From Microbulbifer aggregans (GTDB taxonomy: Bacteria; Pseudomonadota; Gammaproteobacteria; Pseudomonadales; Cellvibrionaceae), in NCBI RefSeq assembly GCF_020524005.1, contig NZ_JAIVKK010000008.1, forward strand, positions 152,354 through 216,353: a DNA stretch of 64,000 bases, read 5' to 3'. Below the pieces are notes generated by a model that was not told the origin of the DNA, did no database searches, and saw nothing but the letters and a program-made list of their open reading frames with translations. Positions 1 to 10,102 of this stretch are shown here, piece by piece. Each line of letters starts with the position of its first letter. Position 1 is the first letter of the stretch. The translations under genes were made by a program, and so were the position numbers.

Positions 1-1126
1 CCACGCCTTCGGTATCGCCAAAAACAATCGCAACTGGGGAGATTATGACCGTCGTTTCGATGTCAGCGTGGAACCGAACGAGCCCAACCGCTTTGGCTGG
101 ATGGTGGAATATGATCCATACGATCCCAATGCCACCCCGCGCAAGCTCACCGGACTCGGACGATTCGAGCACGAGGGTTTTACCCTGGTCAGCAAGCCGG
201 GCCAGCAGATCGCGGCCTATGGTGGCGACGATGACGAGCACCAGTTTGTTTACCGCTTTGTTTCGAACAATGTTTATCTCCCTGGCGAATCAGCACACAA
301 CCGCGCACTGCTGACCGAAGGCACACTCTACGCGGGACAATTCAATGAAGACGGTAACGGGCGCTGGCTGCCGCTGGTATTTGGCCAGGGGCAGCTCACC
401 GAAGAAAATGGTTTCCGCAACCAGGCGGACGTACTGATCGACTGCCGCCGCGCGGCGAAACTGCTCGGTGCTACCCCCATGGATCGCCCGGAAGATGTGG
501 AGACCAACCCGGTCAACGACTGCACTTATGTAATGCTGACCAAGAACAAAAAGCGCGAGGCCGGCGATGAGAACGCAGCCAACCCACGGGCGCGCAATAC
601 CACCGGGCACGTACTGGAAATCGTGCCGCCGGGCTTATTCGGCAAGCGGGATCACACCAGTGATACCTTCCAGTGGAATACCTTCCTGCTGGGCGGCAAC
701 CCCAATGCGGAAGATCCACGGGAGCGCGGCGCCTATGGACAGCAGCAGCCCGGGAACATTTCCGCGCACGGCTGGTTTGCCAACCCCGACAACGTCGCTT
801 TCGACCCCAAAGGCAATATGTGGATAGCCACCGACGGCTGTGAAAGTTTCGACTTTCACGATGGCCTGTGGGCGATGGCAACGGAAGGGGAGCTGCGTGC
901 GGCACCGAAGCATTTCTTCGGCTGCCCGGAGGGGGCGGAAATCTGTGGTCCGGAGTTCACCCCGGACGGCAAGACCCTGTTTGTATCCGTGCAGCACCCG
1001 GCAGATGGCCGCCACTCCAGTTACGACACCCCCATGCACCGCTGGCCGGACAATGACCCCGCACTGCCACCACGCCCGTCTGTGCTGGCAATCCGCCGGC
1101 TGGATGGCGGTGAGGTGGGCAGCTAG
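1..1126 (+). CDS. PhoX family phosphatase (DUF839), 5' partial
   Basis: This is the C-terminal part of a PhoX-type protein. The reading frame is open from the left edge, in the frame whose first full codon is at 2, so the true start lies outside the window. Family traits visible are the opening HAFGIAKNNRNWGDYDRRFD, the W-x-V-E-Y-D-P-Y stretch just after it, GRFEHEG, and later NPDNVAFDPKGNMWIATDG and GPEFTPDGKTLFVSVQHP, which are beta-propeller blades typical of the family. PhoX enzymes are secreted calcium- and iron-dependent alkaline phosphatases, usually exported by Tat; the signal peptide would be upstream and cannot be checked. It converges with msrQ, with a shared hairpin terminator between them. 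The exact substrate cannot be read from the sequence. Confidence 0.88.
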   Translation, partial: HAFGIAKNNRNWGDYDRRFDVSVEPNEPNRFGWMVEYDPYDPNATPRKLTGLGRFEHEGFTLVSKPGQQIAAYGGDDDEHQFVYRFVSNNVYLPGESAHNRALLTEGTLYAGQFNEDGNGRWLPLVFGQGQLTEENGFRNQADVLIDCRRAAKLLGATPMDRPEDVETNPVNDCTYVMLTKNKKREAGDENAANPRARNTTGHVLEIVPPGLFGKRDHTSDTFQWNTFLLGGNPNAEDPRERGAYGQQQPGNISAHGWFANPDNVAFDPKGNMWIATDGCESFDFHDGLWAMATEGELRAAPKHFFGCPEGAEICGPEFTPDGKTLFVSVQHPADGRHSSYDTPMHRWPDNDPALPPRPSVLAIRRLDGGEVGS

Positions 1127-1160
1127 TCGCCGGTAAACACTGAAATCTGAAATCCGATAA

Positions 1161-1208
1161 AAGTGCCGGGCATCCGCGTCAGGTGACGCCGATCCGGCAC
1201 TTGGTTTT
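1161..1208. terminator. Hairpin terminator between convergent genes
   Basis: AAGTGCCGG (1161-1169) pairs with CCGGCACTT (1194-1202), with an inner GCGTC/GACGC stem. Reading rightwards it is followed by GGTTTT. It lies between the phoX-like gene and the end of msrQ, so it probably stops transcription from one or both sides. Confidence 0.6.
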
Positions 1209-1219
1209 ACCAACGCTTT

Positions 1220-1849
1220 TCAGCGCTTGAAACTCCGCAACCAGCGGCTTACCCCTTCTCGCCGCCACAGTAACAGCAACAGCGCCACGCAAAGATAGAT
1301 CGCCGGCTCGATCCAGCCGCTCTTCACCGACCACCAGAAGTGCCAGCAGGCCAGCAACACCACCACATATAAAAGCCTGTGAAGCTTTTTCCAGCTTTTA
1401 CCCATGCGCCGCATAAGCGCCGGCAGCGATGTGATCGCGAGCGCCAGCAGCATCAGCCACGCCGAAAAGCCCAACAGGATATAGGTGCGCTTGACCAGCT
1501 CACTACCAATCAGGGACCAGTCGAACCCGAGGTCCAGCGCCATCCAGGCGCTGAAATGCAAAGAGGCCCAGGCGAAAGCCCACAGCCCCAGCGGGCGGCG
1601 CAGCCGATTCAGCTGCCCGTACCCCAGCCAGCGCGCCAGCGGTGATATCAGGAGTGTGAGTAGCAGCAAACGCAGGGTACCCAGGCCCAGGTAGTGGATA
1701 AGTTCCACCACCGGATCGCCGCCGAGGCGTCCGGCGTTTATCGCGTAAAACAACCACAGGAGAGGTAGCGCCGCGCCAATATGCACCGCCACCTGCAGTG
1801 CAAGCGCCAGCGGTTTGCGCCAGGCCGCACTCTTTGTCGATACCACCAC
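1220..1849 (-). CDS. msrQ: MsrQ, heme-binding membrane subunit of the periplasmic methionine sulfoxide reductase
   Basis: MsrQ is an inner-membrane b-type cytochrome of the ferric-reductase-like family. It passes electrons from the respiratory chain to MsrP. The 209-residue product has about six hydrophobic segments, and conserved histidines in the ASLHFSAW, HRLLYVV and ACWHFWW stretches fit heme ligation. The frame runs further upstream, but the GTG at 1849 overlaps the msrP stop codon by one base and has an AGGAAG ribosome site eight bases before it. That start gives the usual family length. Tight overlap with msrP implies translational coupling. Confidence 0.9.
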   Translation of the reverse strand: MVVSTKSAAWRKPLALALQVAVHIGAALPLLWLFYAINAGRLGGDPVVELIHYLGLGTLRLLLLTLLISPLARWLGYGQLNRLRRPLGLWAFAWASLHFSAWMALDLGFDWSLIGSELVKRTYILLGFSAWLMLLALAITSLPALMRRMGKSWKKLHRLLYVVVLLACWHFWWSVKSGWIEPAIYLCVALLLLLWRREGVSRWLRSFKR

Positions 1850-2841
1850 TAGTAGAACTTCCTCAGATCCATATTGCTGTACAGCGCTGCCACTTCCTCG
1901 CCATAGCCATTGAACGGCAACGTGGCCTGACGTTTGACCGAGAACAGCCCGCCGGGACCAATAAACCGCTCGGTGGCTTGCGACCAGCGCGGGTGATCTA
2001 CGGCGGGGTTCACGTTGGCATAAAAGCCATACTCTTTCGGCAGCAATCGATTCCAGCTGGTGGGCGGCATCTCTTCCACCAGGCGGATCTTGACGATGGA
2101 CTTGATGCCCTTGAATCCGTACTTCCATGGCACCACCAGCCTGATCGGCGCGCCGTTCTGCGGCGGCAGGGTTTTACCGTAAAGTCCCACCGAGAGGATG
2201 GTCAGCGGGTGCATCGCCTCGTCGATGCGCAATCCCTCCACATAGGGATAATCAATGCCACCACCCACATAGCGGTTGCGCTGGCCCGGCATCTGCTCCG
2301 GGTCGTAGAGGGTTTCAAAAGCGACGTATTTGGCCCGGCTGGTGGGCGCGAACTGCTTGAGGAATTTCCCCAGTTCAAACCCCACCCAGGGAATCACCAT
2401 GGACCAGGCCTCCACACAGCGCATCCGGTAAATGCGTTCCTCGAGCCCAATCTCGCCCATCAGTTTCCACACATCGACCGTGCCCGGTTTTTCCACCTCG
2501 CCTTCGACCGTGAGGATCCAGGGCTCGGTTTTGAGTCCCTGGGCGTTCTGCGCCGGATCCGTCTTGCCGGTGCCGAACTCATAGAAATTGTTGTGATTGG
2601 TCACCTTGCTGTCCGGGGTCAGGATCAGGTCCGGTGCCGGCTTTTGCGGTTGGAAATCCAGCGGCTTGCGCGGGGCCTCATCAGCCGCAAAGGCCAGGGA
2701 ATGTCCTCCGAGCAGACCGATACCAGTGATACCAAGCCCGGCGCCCAGACCTTTGATCACGCTGCGGCGGGAAACATACGCCTGCTCGGGCGTCACCTGA
2801 GATTCCGCCACATCGCCGCGGCTACGGTTTTTTATCAACAT
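1849..2841 (-). CDS. msrP: MsrP, periplasmic molybdopterin methionine sulfoxide reductase catalytic subunit
   Basis: MsrP repairs oxidised methionines in periplasmic proteins using a molybdenum cofactor. The 330-residue product starts with a Tat signal containing SRRSVIKG followed by a glycine-rich hydrophobic stretch ending LAFA. It contains the sulfite-oxidase-fold segment [15 protein letters not shown], whose cysteine is the expected molybdenum ligand, and the conserved [15 protein letters not shown] segment. The ATG at 2841 is preceded by GGGAGAG. A longer frame reaching 3030 lacks a signal sequence at its start, so it was rejected. msrQ follows immediately. Confidence 0.94.
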   Translation of the reverse strand: MLIKNRSRGDVAESQVTPEQAYVSRRSVIKGLGAGLGITGIGLLGGHSLAFAADEAPRKPLDFQPQKPAPDLILTPDSKVTNHNNFYEFGTGKTDPAQNAQGLKTEPWILTVEGEVEKPGTVDVWKLMGEIGLEERIYRMRCVEAWSMVIPWVGFELGKFLKQFAPTSRAKYVAFETLYDPEQMPGQRNRYVGGGIDYPYVEGLRIDEAMHPLTILSVGLYGKTLPPQNGAPIRLVVPWKYGFKGIKSIVKIRLVEEMPPTSWNRLLPKEYGFYANVNPAVDHPRWSQATERFIGPGGLFSVKRQATLPFNGYGEEVAALYSNMDLRKFY

Positions 2842-3181
2842 CGTGCTCTCCCGTTGAGTCCACTTCCATCCCGGCACCGGCCGGGACTCACCCATTCCCG
2901 CCGACTGACGTGTAAAAGGGTAATGCGTTGTCGTGTGATCCCGACCATTTCTTACACCCGACAGCCAGTTATCGGGTGTATGAAAAGACCGTGAGTCTGA
3001 TTTACGCGGGAAGCCGCGACTCAGATTCATTCCCGATATAGGAGCAGATACTTATGCGGATTGGAAATTCCGGGAAAACAGACTTGGTTGGACGCCTACC
3101 CGCAGACTAATGTTTCCAGGGTATACGGGACGTCCGCAGGTCATACGCGATCGACGGACTCACAGTGAAGAGGTAACTCGT

Positions 3182-3328
3182 ATGCTCGAGACGATTATTG
3201 TCATTCTTGTGGTGCTCTGGCTGCTCGGTCTGGTGACTTCCTACACCATGGGCGGCTTCGTGCACATATTACTGGTGATCGCAGTGATACTCCTGATCCT
3301 GCGGCTAATACGCGGCCGGGGCCCCTAG
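3182..3328 (+). CDS. Small lmo0937-type membrane protein
   Basis: This 48-residue protein is almost entirely two hydrophobic segments (ETIIVILVVLWLLGLVTSYTMGG and HILLVIAVILLILRLI), ending in the basic tail RGRGP. That layout matches the small lmo0937/DUF5670 family found widely in bacteria, whose function is unknown. The start at 3182 is chosen because AGAGGT lies just upstream and the protein begins directly at the first membrane segment. It converges with the marC-like gene, with only 33 bases between them. Confidence 0.75.
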   Translation: MLETIIVILVVLWLLGLVTSYTMGGFVHILLVIAVILLILRLIRGRGP

Positions 3329-3361
3329 CAACAAGGCTGCAGAGACGAACATAACCAGCGG

Positions 3362-3970
3362 CTACACCGCGAAAAACTGCTGAATCCCCAGCAACACGTT
3401 GGTCGTAGCCACTGAGGCCAGTATCAGCCCCATCACGCGGCTGACGATGCTGGCGCCGGCATTACCTATCCAGCGAAAGATCCAGTTCGCCGTCAGCAAT
3501 ATCACCAGCACTATGCCCAATACCGCCATCATCGCGCTGGCCGTGTTCAGCTGGTGCACCGAGTCAAAACGGTAATTGTCTGTCAGTACCACCGCTGCCA
3601 GCATGGCGCCGGGTGAGGCGATAGATGGCACGGCCAAAGGGAAAATCGCCGTTTCATGCCCCTCGCGGATGATTTCCACTTCCCGCTCCGGCTTGCCCTC
3701 ACCGAAGATCATCGTCAGCGCAAACAGGAACAGAACGATTCCCCCGGCGACCTGGAATGCGGACAGTGGCACACCGATGGCCTCGAGCAGGTACTGCCCC
3801 AGCAGCAGAAAGAACAGCAGAATTCCCGTGGCCACAGCCACTGCGAGCAGGGCAATCTTGCGGCGCTGCCACTCACTGTGCCGGCTGGTGACCGCAATAA
3901 ATACCGGCAAGGTGCCCACCGGGTCGATCACCGCAAAGAAAAAGACAAAGCTGCTGATCCAATCGTCCAA
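3362..3970 (-). CDS. MarC family integral membrane protein
   Basis: This 202-residue protein has about six transmembrane segments and the family opening FFAVIDPVGTLPVFIAVT, with a matching second-half segment PLAVPSIASPGAMLAAVVL. MarC/YhgN proteins were once linked to multiple antibiotic resistance, but their transported substrate is not established. The length is normal for the family. It is transcribed divergently from aceK, with 67 bases between the starts. Confidence 0.88.
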   Translation of the reverse strand: MDDWISSFVFFFAVIDPVGTLPVFIAVTSRHSEWQRRKIALLAVAVATGILLFFLLLGQYLLEAIGVPLSAFQVAGGIVLFLFALTMIFGEGKPEREVEIIREGHETAIFPLAVPSIASPGAMLAAVVLTDNYRFDSVHQLNTASAMMAVLGIVLVILLTANWIFRWIGNAGASIVSRVMGLILASVATTNVLLGIQQFFAV

Positions 3971-4037
3971 GTGCGCTCCCGAATGCCCGTGCTAACATCG
4001 GCTAAGAAGAAAAGCATGATCAAATTGAGTCTAGTGC

Positions 4038-5810
4038 ATGACCAATCACTCTCCGACCGCACGCCGTATTGCCAAGACCATTCTCAATGGTTTCGATGCG
4101 TATTTCGCCGATTTCCAGAACATCACCCTGGGCGCAAAAGCCCGTTTTGAGACCGCCTCCTGGACCGGTGTACACGAGACCAACAAGGAGCGTATCGACC
4201 TGTATAAGGTCAAGGTCAACCAGGTACTGAAGCTCGTACACACGGTTACCAGCAAGGACACCAGCCAGCTGGACCTGTGGCGGCAGGCGAAGGAAACCTA
4301 CGGTCAGCTGATTGCCAATCACAACAACTATGAGATTGCGGAAACGTTTTTCAATTCGATTTTCTGCAGCCAGTTCCAGCATGCGCATATTCACGACAGC
4401 CATATTTTCGTGAAATCCTCCCGCGCACCCGATGAAAAACCCCTGCGCGACTACAGCATTTACATAAGCTACAACGGCCGCGATGGTCTCGAGGCCATGA
4501 TCGAAGACATCCTCGCCGACTATGAATTCTCCATTCCCTGGGAAGACAGTGCGCGGGATATTGGCCATATCTGTGCAGCCCTGCGTGCAGGGCCCCTCGC
4601 CCACCTCAATGGCGCTGAAGACGAACAGCGGCTGCGGGTCGACATGCTGGAATCCGTGTTCTATCGCAATAAAGCCGCCTACCTTGTCGGGCGCCTGATG
4701 TTTGCCGGTGAAGTCATCCCGTTGATCATGCCGTGCCTGAACAACGGCCGCAGCGGCGTGTTTGTGGATACGGTGATTTACGATAATGATTCGTCCAGCA
4801 TCATCTTCAGTTTCACCCGCTCGTACTTCATGGTGGATGCACCAATTCCATCGCGCTTCGTGCGCTTCCTGTCCACCATCATGCCGCTGAAGGAAAAGTC
4901 CGAGCTGTACAACTCCATCGGCTTCCACAAACACGGCAAGACCGAGTTCTACCGCCACATACTCGCGCATATGAAGGTCAGCAACGACAAGTTCGTAATC
5001 GCCCCCGGGATCAAGGGCATGGTGATGAGCGTGTTCACGCTGCCCTCCTACCCGGTGGTATTCAAGATCATCAAGGACAAGTTCGATAATCCGAAAACAG
5101 TGACCGAAGAGATCGTAAAGGACAAATACAAGTTCGTATCCCGCTCCGACCGTGTGGGCCGCATGGCGGATACCCAGGAGTACACCAATTTCATTTTCTA
5201 TCGCAATCGTTTCAGTGAGGAGCTGATCGAGGAATTGAAAACCCTGGCGCCATCGAAGCTGGAAATGGACGACAAGTGGATCATCATCAAGCACTTGTAT
5301 GTTGAGCGCCGCATGGAGCCACTGAACCTGTACCTGGATCAGGCAAACGAGCAACAGACCATCGAAGCGATGGAAGAGTATGGCAACGCCATCAAGCAGC
5401 TGGCAGCGGCGAATATTTTCCCCGGCGATATGCTGCTTAAGAACTTCGGCGTCACCCGTCACGGGCGCGTGGTGTTTTACGACTACGACGAACTCTGCCC
5501 GCTCACCGAGTGCAACTTCCGCAAGATTCCCGAGCCTCGGACCATCGAACAGGAGCTTTCCGACCGCCCCTGGTATACCGTCGCCGAAGCCGATGTATTC
5601 CCGGAAGAGTTTCGCCTGTTCTTCTCCGGCAACCCGGTGGCCCGTCAGGCCTTTGAGGACCAGCACAGCGACCTCTACGACTACCGCTACTGGCAGCGCC
5701 TGCAGGAAAGGATCCGCGCCGGCCGTATCGAAAGCACCTTCCCGTATCGGCGCAAGATCCGCTTCCAGCGCCTGCCCATCAAGCGTACGCCACCGCGGGC
5801 CGGGAGTTAG
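4038..5810 (+). CDS. aceK: AceK, isocitrate dehydrogenase kinase/phosphatase
   Basis: AceK phosphorylates isocitrate dehydrogenase to divert carbon into the glyoxylate shunt, and removes the phosphate again at the same ATP site. The 590-residue protein matches the family along its length. Visible blocks are the middle segment with VIAPGIKGMVMSVFTLPSYP (ATP-binding loop region), VFKIIKDKF with the nucleotide-contacting lysine, and the catalytic-type run HGRVVFYDYDELCPLTECNF. In enterobacteria aceK sits in the aceBAK operon; here no aceA or aceB is adjacent, so it is probably transcribed alone. Confidence 0.95.
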   Translation: MTNHSPTARRIAKTILNGFDAYFADFQNITLGAKARFETASWTGVHETNKERIDLYKVKVNQVLKLVHTVTSKDTSQLDLWRQAKETYGQLIANHNNYEIAETFFNSIFCSQFQHAHIHDSHIFVKSSRAPDEKPLRDYSIYISYNGRDGLEAMIEDILADYEFSIPWEDSARDIGHICAALRAGPLAHLNGAEDEQRLRVDMLESVFYRNKAAYLVGRLMFAGEVIPLIMPCLNNGRSGVFVDTVIYDNDSSSIIFSFTRSYFMVDAPIPSRFVRFLSTIMPLKEKSELYNSIGFHKHGKTEFYRHILAHMKVSNDKFVIAPGIKGMVMSVFTLPSYPVVFKIIKDKFDNPKTVTEEIVKDKYKFVSRSDRVGRMADTQEYTNFIFYRNRFSEELIEELKTLAPSKLEMDDKWIIIKHLYVERRMEPLNLYLDQANEQQTIEAMEEYGNAIKQLAAANIFPGDMLLKNFGVTRHGRVVFYDYDELCPLTECNFRKIPEPRTIEQELSDRPWYTVAEADVFPEEFRLFFSGNPVARQAFEDQHSDLYDYRYWQRLQERIRAGRIESTFPYRRKIRFQRLPIKRTPPRAGS

Positions 5811-5891
5811 ACTACCGGCCCTGCCAGTTTCCATGGAGTGTCTATAGTTAAGGAAGTATTGCCTGGCAGGGAAAGTCCGCGGAGGTTAGCA

Positions 5892-6404
5892 GTGCGGTTT
5901 TTCAGATCGGTTCCGGTTTTGACGCTGTTCATTGCGGTGTTCGCTGCCCTGGCCACTGGTTGCGGCTACCTGCCCAGTGCGATGGAGCCAGAAACCAAGG
6001 CCGAAAAATCCAAGCCTGACGAAACAGACCAATCGGTGAAAGTACACACCGTAAGCTGTAAGACGCGCGCCAAAGGTTACAATCTCGCCAGCTTTGACGA
6101 CCTGTTTGTCTTTTCCGGCGACGCCCGCGAGCCCTTTCACCCCGCCACCGGCCTGCCATCCAAGTACGACGTACGCGCCTATGTCTGGGGCTTTGACAAT
6201 TGTATGGAGCGCGGCGTGTGCACCCAGGGAGACCACTACTGGCTGATCAAGCGCGGGCCGGAAGATGACTTCTCCACCTGGGTTGTCACCCCCCAATTTC
6301 CACGTATCACAATCAAATCAAGCTGCAAGAACACCTTCAAGGTCGGCGAGCGTTACCGCTTTTCTTTCAGCAAGGGCAAGCTCGTCGGCGTCAGTAAGAA
6401 CTGA
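5892..6404 (+). CDS. Lipoprotein of unknown function
   Basis: The 170-residue product starts with RFFRSVPVLTLFIAVFAALATGC, a lipoprotein signal with lipobox A-T-G-C. The mature part begins GYLPSAMEPETKAEKSKPDE, a charged linker, followed by a compact domain with several cysteines. The GTG at 5892 is preferred over an upstream GTG at 5838 because GGAGGT sits just before it and the signal peptide begins there. No family was recognised. It follows aceK by 81 bases and converges with ppk. Confidence 0.7.
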   Translation: MRFFRSVPVLTLFIAVFAALATGCGYLPSAMEPETKAEKSKPDETDQSVKVHTVSCKTRAKGYNLASFDDLFVFSGDAREPFHPATGLPSKYDVRAYVWGFDNCMERGVCTQGDHYWLIKRGPEDDFSTWVVTPQFPRITIKSSCKNTFKVGERYRFSFSKGKLVGVSKN

Positions 6405-6441
6405 GCGTTCCTGCCGCCAGCCTCCCAGCAGTCTTCGCGCC

Positions 6442-8547
6442 TCAAACTTCACGCGTCTTCAAATACCGGCGGATCGCATCCTGGGCACGTACATTCTTAC
6501 GGCTTTTGGGATTCGCGATACGGGTATTGCTCTGGTTTGCATCGAGCACGCGCGCTTTCTGATTGTCCTGCCATTGCAGCTCCAGGATATCCAGCACGGT
6601 CTTTCGATGTCGCGCATCCAACAGGGGAAAGGTGACTTCCACCCGGTGATCCAGGTTGCGTGTCATCAGGTCCGCAGAAGAGAGAAATACTTTCTGCTCG
6701 CCATCGTTGTGGAACATGTACACCCGCGCATGCTCCAGGTATTTATCCACCAGGCTGATTACCCTGATATTGTCTGATAGCCCCTTGGTCTGGCTCAGCA
6801 GTGCGCACATGCTGCGCACGATAATGCGGACCTTAACCCCTGCCGTGCTTGCCTGGTACAGGCGCTCGATCACTTCGGAATCCACCAGGTTGTTGCACTT
6901 GATAAAGATCTCAGCATCCTGCCCCGCCACCGCGGCACTGATTTCTTTATCAATCGCAGCGAGCAAGTTGGGCCGGTTGGTATACGGGGAAACCCAGATA
7001 TGGTTGTAGTGCTGCTGCAGGTGCGTCTGCTTGATGAAATCAAATACCCGGAAGGCATCCTCTCCCATTTTTTCGTCCGCCGTCAGCAGACTGAAATCGC
7101 AGTAAAAACGCGCGGTACTCTCGTTGAAGTTGCCGGTGCCAAAGTGACTGTAATAGCGCGGTTTGCCATTTTCCTCGCGCACAATGGAGATCAGTTTGCA
7201 GTGTACTTTGAGGCCGGGCACACCGTAGATCACTTCGACACCGGCATCACTCAATTCGTTGGACCAGTGGATATTGGCCTGCTCATCAAAGCGCGCCTGT
7301 AACTCCACAACCGCGGTGACCTGCTTCTGGTTGCGCACCGCATTCACCAGCGCCGCCACCACGCGGGAATTTTTCGCCACCCGGTACAGATTGATCCGGA
7401 TTTCTTTTACTTTGGGGTCCAGCGCAGCGGACGCCAGCAACTTGGTGATCACGCGGAAATCGTGGTACGGGTAGTAACACAGGCGATCGGCGGTATCCAT
7501 CCAGTCGAAGATATTGGCGCTGTCGGGAATAGTCGGCAACGGCTCACGGGCGCGGTACGTGTGCGCCTTCAGGTCCGACGGAAAGCTCATAAAATCTTTG
7601 GAATTGTGATAGCGGCCACCGGGTGTGTAGCTGTCGTAGCGCCCCATGCTCAACTTTTTCTTGATCATATCCAGCAGCACTTCGGGCATGGTGGAATCGT
7701 ACACCAGCCGTACCGGCTCGGCCTGCTTGCGCTTTTTCAGCGACTTGGCCACGCGATCAACAATATTCTGGGTCACATATTCACCCAGCTCCAGTTCCGC
7801 ATCGCGACTGATCTTGAAGGTAAAGGCCAGGGCTTTTTCGATGGGCAGTACATGCCGGAACACATCGATCAGGCAGGCCCGGATGACGTTATCGAGCACG
7901 ATATACACCCGCTCGTGCGTTTTCTCCCGCGGCGGAACCGCGATAAAGCGCGGCAGGGTATCCGTGGGAATTTCCAGGCCGGCAAAACGCAGGCTGCCAT
8001 CTGCCAGTTCCAGGTAAATGCCAAAATAAAAACTCGCCTCGTTCAGAAGCGGCATGTTTTCCCGGTCATCGATAAAAAATGGTTCCAATTCCGGCAGCAC
8101 TTCGCTCTGGAAATAGGACTCGACATACGCGCGCTGCTTTTCTGTCAGCTGATGCTCATTGATCAGATGGATATGATGTTCACCCAGATCCTTGAGCACC
8201 TGGGCATAGGCATTGCTGAAACGAGTCTGCAGGCGCAGCACCTTCTCGTTGATATTGGATAGCAGGGTAGAAAACTGCTCTTTCTTTTTGCTGCCTTTAG
8301 CAAATGTGGCAAGCCGCCGCACATCAGCTACCCGCACCCGGTAGAATTCATCCAGGTTGTTGGAAAAGATCCCCAGAAAGCGCACCCGCTCGATAATGGG
8401 CACACTTTGATCCTCCACTTCCTGAAGTACGCGCGCATTGAACGAGAGCCAGCTCAGTTCTTTGGGAAATAACGGAGTATCATTTGCCATATCGGTTGCT
8501 GCTATTGTCAATGGCGGATGAGAGAATTCAGCATCCAGGTTAAGCAT
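6442..8547 (-). CDS. ppk1: Polyphosphate kinase PPK1
   Basis: PPK1 makes inorganic polyphosphate from ATP. The 701-residue protein shows the family order: N-terminal FPKELSWLSFNARVLQE, helical region with IFSNNLDEFYRVRVA, then two phospholipase-D-like domains. The expected autophosphorylated histidine is in VHCKL at about residue 449, and the second conserved histidine is in LEHARVY at about residue 605. GTGNFNE and LSSADLMTRNLDHR are also present. The ATG at 8547 has a weak AGGA site; an internal ATG at 8490 is possible and would remove a non-conserved 19-residue extension. It is divergent from ppx. Confidence 0.95.
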   Translation of the reverse strand: MLNLDAEFSHPPLTIAATDMANDTPLFPKELSWLSFNARVLQEVEDQSVPIIERVRFLGIFSNNLDEFYRVRVADVRRLATFAKGSKKKEQFSTLLSNINEKVLRLQTRFSNAYAQVLKDLGEHHIHLINEHQLTEKQRAYVESYFQSEVLPELEPFFIDDRENMPLLNEASFYFGIYLELADGSLRFAGLEIPTDTLPRFIAVPPREKTHERVYIVLDNVIRACLIDVFRHVLPIEKALAFTFKISRDAELELGEYVTQNIVDRVAKSLKKRKQAEPVRLVYDSTMPEVLLDMIKKKLSMGRYDSYTPGGRYHNSKDFMSFPSDLKAHTYRAREPLPTIPDSANIFDWMDTADRLCYYPYHDFRVITKLLASAALDPKVKEIRINLYRVAKNSRVVAALVNAVRNQKQVTAVVELQARFDEQANIHWSNELSDAGVEVIYGVPGLKVHCKLISIVREENGKPRYYSHFGTGNFNESTARFYCDFSLLTADEKMGEDAFRVFDFIKQTHLQQHYNHIWVSPYTNRPNLLAAIDKEISAAVAGQDAEIFIKCNNLVDSEVIERLYQASTAGVKVRIIVRSMCALLSQTKGLSDNIRVISLVDKYLEHARVYMFHNDGEQKVFLSSADLMTRNLDHRVEVTFPLLDARHRKTVLDILELQWQDNQKARVLDANQSNTRIANPKSRKNVRAQDAIRRYLKTREV

Positions 8548-8623
8548 ACGGCCATCCTGCCGGCTCGGGGAAATGCGCGCAGTTTGCTACATTTTTGTTA
8601 CAACAATTTGACATCAAGCATAT

Positions 8624-10102
8624 ATGACAACCGATACCGTCGCGGAACGTTACGCGGCCCTCGATCTTGGCTCCAACAGCTTCCACCTTCTGCTGGCGGA
8701 ATTCCGCGACCAGCGCATGGTGCGCCTGCACACCGACCGTGCCATGGTGCGCCTCGCTGAGGGGCTGGATGCCCTGCGCAACCTGGACCCCGCCGTGGCC
8801 GAGCGCGCGCTCGAAGCCCTGCGGCGCTTCAGCCCGGTGTTACAGGACCTGCCTCTCGAACATGTGCGCGTCGTCGGTACCAACACACTGCGCTGCGCGG
8901 CGGACAACGCCGACGGCTTTCTTGAGGCGGCGGAAGCGATCCTCGGTGTGCCGATAGAAATCATCAGCGGCATCGAGGAAGCACGCCTGATTTACAGCGG
9001 CGTGATGGCCGCAGCCGAAGGACCACCGCGCTTGCGTTGCGTGGTGGACATTGGCGGCGGTTCCACCGAGCTCGTGCGGGGAGTAGAAACCCCTAAATTA
9101 CTGCAAAGTGTCAACATGGGGTGCGTAGCCTTCACCCGGCAGTTTTTTGACAACGGCAAAATTGACGCCGGCAAGCGCAACAATTTTGTGCGCGCGCGCC
9201 GCGCCGCGCAGGCCGAATTGCAGGAGCTACGCCACCTGGCAGACGATGCCCTGGTGATGGGTGCCAGCGGCACGGTCAAGTCCGTCGCCCGGGTTCTGAA
9301 CAATGGCGAGCTGGATCCGATATTGCGCGAGGATATTGATGCACTCGCCGACAAAGTTGCAAGTTGCAAATCCGTAGACAAGATCGACCTGCCGCACCTG
9401 GATCCTGAACGCCGACCGGTGTTCGCCGCAGGCCTCGCCATTCTCCACGGAATCTTCCGCGAGCTGGATATTCAGGAAATGCAGGTCTCGCCCTACGCCA
9501 TCCGCGAGGGCATCGTGCACGACCTTTCCGGGCGCCTGCACGGTGGTGATCGCCGCGCCGACTCGGTGCGTGCGATGATGGAGCACGGCCAGATTGACGC
9601 CACCCAGGCCGAGCGTGTCGCCAATACCGCGCTGCAGTTTCTCGGCCAGTTAAACCCGCTCACCCCGGTCTCCCAGTGCCGCATCTTGCGCTGGGCCGCG
9701 GATCTACACGAAATTGGATTGGCGCTATCCCATTCCAGCTTCCGCAAGCTCGGCGCCTATATGATTGAGCACGCGGATCTCGCCGGTTTCGGCAAAAGCG
9801 AACAGGAAAACCTCGCCTATCTGGTGCGCAACCAGCGCGGCGATATCAAGGCAGTGCGGGAACACTACGGGTTCCATCCGAATAACGACCTGCTGCTGTG
9901 CCTGCGCCTCGCCTGTATCGTGCACCGCGACCATATCGACCGCAGTATCGATTCCCTGCAACTGTCCGCCGATGGCCCCGGCTATAAACTGGAGATTGCT
10001 GAAGACTGGCTTTACCAGTACCCCGCCATCGAGGACCTGTTAAACCTGGAAGTCGATTGCTGGGAGGAAAAGAACATCAAACTGAAGCTGAGTATCCAGT
10101 GA
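8624..10102 (+). CDS. ppx: Exopolyphosphatase (Ppx/GppA family)
   Basis: This 492-residue protein removes terminal phosphate from polyphosphate, opposing PPK1. The N-terminal ASKHA-fold phosphatase starts ALDLGSNSFHLLLAEF; further motifs are SGIEEARLIYSGV, VVDIGGGSTEL and GASGTVKSVARV. The C-terminal half holds the HD-like helical domain with RWAADLHEIGLALSHSSF. Length and layout fit Ppx better than GppA, though the two cannot be fully separated by eye. The divergent ppk/ppx layout differs from the E. coli ppk-ppx operon. The stop overlaps the selO start. Confidence 0.9.
   Translation: MTTDTVAERYAALDLGSNSFHLLLAEFRDQRMVRLHTDRAMVRLAEGLDALRNLDPAVAERALEALRRFSPVLQDLPLEHVRVVGTNTLRCAADNADGFLEAAEAILGVPIEIISGIEEARLIYSGVMAAAEGPPRLRCVVDIGGGSTELVRGVETPKLLQSVNMGCVAFTRQFFDNGKIDAGKRNNFVRARRAAQAELQELRHLADDALVMGASGTVKSVARVLNNGELDPILREDIDALADKVASCKSVDKIDLPHLDPERRPVFAAGLAILHGIFRELDIQEMQVSPYAIREGIVHDLSGRLHGGDRRADSVRAMMEHGQIDATQAERVANTALQFLGQLNPLTPVSQCRILRWAADLHEIGLALSHSSFRKLGAYMIEHADLAGFGKSEQENLAYLVRNQRGDIKAVREHYGFHPNNDLLLCLRLACIVHRDHIDRSIDSLQLSADGPGYKLEIAEDWLYQYPAIEDLLNLEVDCWEEKNIKLKLSIQ

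Noticed and set aside
4020..5834. 604-codon open frame opposite aceK
   Set aside because: It is antisense to a complete, well-conserved aceK and its translation shows no family features.
8580..8620. Pho box between divergent ppk1 and ppx
   Set aside because: TTGTTAC and TTGACAT are present but 13 bases apart and poorly matched to the 11-base CTGTCAT repeat.
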